Of a stretch of DNA of 32,964 bases, positions 30,071 to 32,964 are shown piece after piece. The DNA lies in the NCBI GenBank assembly GCA_903838035.1, contig CAILWW010000052.1:1-32964 (forward strand). Direction: 5' to 3'. A program made the position numbers and the translations under genes. Origin of the DNA: an uncultured Actinomycetes bacterium (lineage in GTDB: Bacteria; Actinomycetota; Actinomycetes; Nanopelagicales; Nanopelagicaceae). Position 1 is the stretch's first letter. Each line of letters begins with the position of its first letter. The notes below the pieces were generated by a model. That model worked only from the letters and a program-made list of their open reading frames with translations. It did not search any database and was not told the origin of the DNA.

Positions 30071-32575
30071 ATGTTCGAGCGCTTTACCGATCGAGCCCGC
30101 CGCGTAGTGGTCCTTGCCCAAGAAGAGGCACGGATGCTCAACCACAACTACATCGGCACCGAGCACATTCTCCTTGGCCTGATTCACGAGGGCGAAGGCG
30201 TTGCCGCAAAGGCGCTGGAGGCACTGAACATCTCACTCGAGGCTGTGCGCTCGCAGGTAGAGGAGATTATTGGTCAAGGCCAACAAGCTCCATCAGGACA
30301 TATTCCATTTACACCTCGCGCAAAGAAAGTTCTCGAGCTCTCACTTCGCGAAGCGCTACAACTTGGCCACAACTACATCGGCACTGAACATATTCTGCTT
30401 GGTTTAATTCGCGAAGGTGAAGGCGTTGCCGCTCAAGTTCTCGTAAAACTTGGCGCAGATCTGCCACGCGTTCGCAATCAAGTTATTCAACTGCTCTCTG
30501 GCTACCAAGGCAAAGAGGCTGCTACATCTGGCGGCCCAGCCGAAGGAACTCCATCTACTTCACTTGTTCTCGATCAATTTGGTCGCAACCTCACCCAAGC
30601 AGCGCGCGAAGGAAAACTTGATCCAGTTATTGGCCGCGATAAAGAGATTGAACGCGTTATGCAAGTTCTCTCACGTCGCACCAAGAACAACCCAGTTCTC
30701 ATTGGTGAGCCTGGTGTAGGTAAGACTGCAATCGTTGAAGGTCTTGCACAATCAATTATTAAAGGCGATGTACCAGAGACTCTGAAAGATAAGCAGGTCT
30801 ACGCACTTGATCTTGGCGCACTTGTCGCCGGTTCGCGTTATCGCGGAGATTTTGAAGAGCGCCTAAAGAAGGTGCTCAAAGAGATCCGCACCCGCGGGGA
30901 TATCGTTCTCTTCATCGATGAGATTCATACCCTCGTTGGAGCTGGTGCAGCAGAAGGCGCAATAGATGCGGCAAGCATCTTAAAGCCAATGTTGGCACGC
31001 GGTGAACTCCAGACAATCGGTGCAACTACCCTAGATGAATATCGCAAGCACCTCGAGAAGGACGCTGCGCTCGAGCGTCGTTTCCAACCTATTCAAGTCG
31101 CTGAGCCAACAGTTGCTCACACTATTGAAATTCTTAAGGGTCTTCGCGATCGCTACGAATCACATCACAAGGTTTCCATCTCTGACGACGCCCTCGTTGC
31201 AGCTGCGACTTTGGCAGATCGCTATATCTCAGATCGCTTCCTTCCAGATAAGGCGATTGACCTTATTGATGAGGCTGGATCACGTCTTCGCATTCGTCGC
31301 ATGACCGCTCCACCAGAGCTTCGTGCCTATGACGAGAAGATTGCTAACGCTCGCAAAGAGAAGGAATCAGCTATTGATTCCCAAGACTTTGAGCGCGCGG
31401 CAGCACTTCGCGATAACGAGAAGAACTTAATTGCGGAGAAGGCGGAGAAGGAGAAGGCCTGGAAGGCTGGCGACCTCGATGTCGTTGCTGAGGTTAATGA
31501 AGAACTCATTGCCGAAGTTCTTTCGACTGCAACTGGAATTCCAGTATTCAAACTTACCGAGCAGGAGACTGCACGTCTGCTTCGCATGGAAGATGAATTG
31601 CATCGCCGTGTTATCGGTCAAGACCAAGCAATTAAGGCTTTGTCGCAAGCAATTCGTCGTACTCGCGCCGGTCTTAAAGATCCTCGCCGTCCTGGTGGCT
31701 CCTTTATCTTCGCCGGTCCTTCCGGTGTTGGTAAGACCGAGCTCTCGCGCACACTTGCACAATTCCTCTTTGGTGATTCTGATGCACTTATCCAATTGGA
31801 TATGTCGGAATACTCCGAGAAGCACACCGCCTCACGACTCTTCGGCGCCCCTCCAGGCTTCGTTGGTTATGACGAGGGTGGACAGCTCACCGAGAAGGTA
31901 CGCCGCAAGCCATTCTCTGTCGTTCTCTTTGATGAGGTCGAGAAGGCTCACCCAGATATCTTCAACTCACTTCTACAAGTTCTAGAAGATGGACGCCTCA
32001 CCGATTCCCAAGGTCGAGTCGTCGATTTCAAGAACACCATCATCATCATGACCACCAACCTCGGTACTCGCGATATCTCAAAGACACTCGGACTTGGTTT
32101 CCACAACTCCGATGATGTCCTTGGAAATTACGAGCGCATGAAGGCCAAGGTCAGCGATGAACTCAAGACCCACTTCCGTCCGGAATTCCTGAACCGTATC
32201 GATGACATCATCGTCTTCCATCAACTATCAGAGGCCGAGATTGTTCAAATCGTTGACCTCATGATTGTGAACTTGGATGAGCGACTACGCGCGCGCGATA
32301 TGGGTATCGAACTCACTACTGCGGCTAAGGCACTGCTTGCAAAGCGTGGATACGACCCACTTCTCGGAGCGCGCCCACTTCGTCGTTGCATTCAACGCGA
32401 AATTGAGGATGTACTCTCAGAGAAGATTCTCTTCGGCGATATCAAGGCGGGCGAGATTGCCCTTGTTGATGTGAAGGATGTAGATGGCAAGGAAGAATTC
32501 ACATTCACAAGTACACCAAAGTCATCACTTCCAGATTCACCGGAAGATCTAGCGGAAGCGCCAACAGCTAACTAA
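30071..32575 (+). CDS. clpC: ATP-dependent Clp protease ATP-binding subunit ClpC
   Basis: Double Clp_N repeat ([14 protein letters not shown] x2), [18 protein letters not shown]-like middle region, [23 protein letters not shown]. Confidence 0.96.
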   Translation: MFERFTDRARRVVVLAQEEARMLNHNYIGTEHILLGLIHEGEGVAAKALEALNISLEAVRSQVEEIIGQGQQAPSGHIPFTPRAKKVLELSLREALQLGHNYIGTEHILLGLIREGEGVAAQVLVKLGADLPRVRNQVIQLLSGYQGKEAATSGGPAEGTPSTSLVLDQFGRNLTQAAREGKLDPVIGRDKEIERVMQVLSRRTKNNPVLIGEPGVGKTAIVEGLAQSIIKGDVPETLKDKQVYALDLGALVAGSRYRGDFEERLKKVLKEIRTRGDIVLFIDEIHTLVGAGAAEGAIDAASILKPMLARGELQTIGATTLDEYRKHLEKDAALERRFQPIQVAEPTVAHTIEILKGLRDRYESHHKVSISDDALVAAATLADRYISDRFLPDKAIDLIDEAGSRLRIRRMTAPPELRAYDEKIANARKEKESAIDSQDFERAAALRDNEKNLIAEKAEKEKAWKAGDLDVVAEVNEELIAEVLSTATGIPVFKLTEQETARLLRMEDELHRRVIGQDQAIKALSQAIRRTRAGLKDPRRPGGSFIFAGPSGVGKTELSRTLAQFLFGDSDALIQLDMSEYSEKHTASRLFGAPPGFVGYDEGGQLTEKVRRKPFSVVLFDEVEKAHPDIFNSLLQVLEDGRLTDSQGRVVDFKNTIIIMTTNLGTRDISKTLGLGFHNSDDVLGNYERMKAKVSDELKTHFRPEFLNRIDDIIVFHQLSEAEIVQIVDLMIVNLDERLRARDMGIELTTAAKALLAKRGYDPLLGARPLRRCIQREIEDVLSEKILFGDIKAGEIALVDVKDVDGKEEFTFTSTPKSSLPDSPEDLAEAPTAN

Positions 32576-32964
32576 CTAGCTAATTTAAAGCTCTTGCCGG
32601 TGGCCTCAATCAGGCCATCGGCAATTAGCGTTTTTAGGGCCATTTCTAATTGGGATTCATGAGGCCAACTCTTCATAAGTAGCGTTTTAGTCGCGCGATC
32701 TCGCTCTTTGAGCACTTTCATCACAACGCCGCGGCATTGCCGATCGCTGCCCTCAAATTTAGCTTGCCGCTTAATCTCCATCTCGGGATAGCCGGCGGCT
32801 CTCCACGCACAATCTTTAGCCAGAAAACATTGATCGCATTTAGGCGAGCGCGACGTACAGATGAGCGCGCCAAATTCCATAGTCGCAGCGGCCCAAGTAT
32901 CACCTCGAAGCGAAGGTATGAGTTCGGAGCGAAGCTTCTTTTCAACGAGGGATGGCGAATTGGA
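32572..32964 (-). CDS. mutY: A/G-specific adenine glycosylase, C-terminal part (runs off window)
   Basis: Frame stays open to window end (SNSPSLVEKKLRSELIPSLRGDTWAAATMEFGALICTSRSPKCDQCFLAKDC); C-X6-C-X2-C-X5-C iron-sulfur motif. Confidence 0.8.
   Translation of the reverse strand, partial: SNSPSLVEKKLRSELIPSLRGDTWAAATMEFGALICTSRSPKCDQCFLAKDCAWRAAGYPEMEIKRQAKFEGSDRQCRGVVMKVLKERDRATKTLLMKSWPHESQLEMALKTLIADGLIEATGKSFKLAS

Overview
The window is an almost fully coding segment of a compact actinobacterial genome, probably a streamlined freshwater-type lineage (inferred from gene content and density; not proven). From left to right it contains: (i) a minus-strand cytochrome c oxidase operon (cupredoxin-like membrane-anchored protein, ctaC, ctaD, ctaE) divergent from ctaG plus a small membrane protein; (ii) a GuaB1-family IMPDH/GMP-reductase-like gene; (iii) a coupled minus-strand cassette of Tat-type polysaccharide-deacetylase-like protein, YVTN beta-propeller and MprF/DUF2156-type membrane protein; (iv) TPR protein, TrmH/SpoU methyltransferase, EamA transporter; (v) the actinobacterial housekeeping cluster dacB, ctaB, ABC transporter pair, NlpC/P60, tilS, hpt, ftsH, folE, folP, folB, folK, panC, nadB, nadC, coaX, lysS, argA-like GNAT, clpC, and a partial convergent mutY. 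I saw no tRNA, rRNA, CRISPR array or mobile element. The best candidates for something new are: the cupredoxin-like protein with an incomplete CuA-type ligand set, translationally coupled to the oxidase operon; a 22-codon uORF whose stop abuts the ctaG start, under a -10 shared by divergent promoters; a nested hairpin plus three 15-bp tandem repeats in the clpC leader; a recurrent TAnnnT-N6-start arrangement suggesting many leaderless mRNAs; and the coupled deacetylase/propeller/DUF2156 cassette with a degenerate deacetylase motif.
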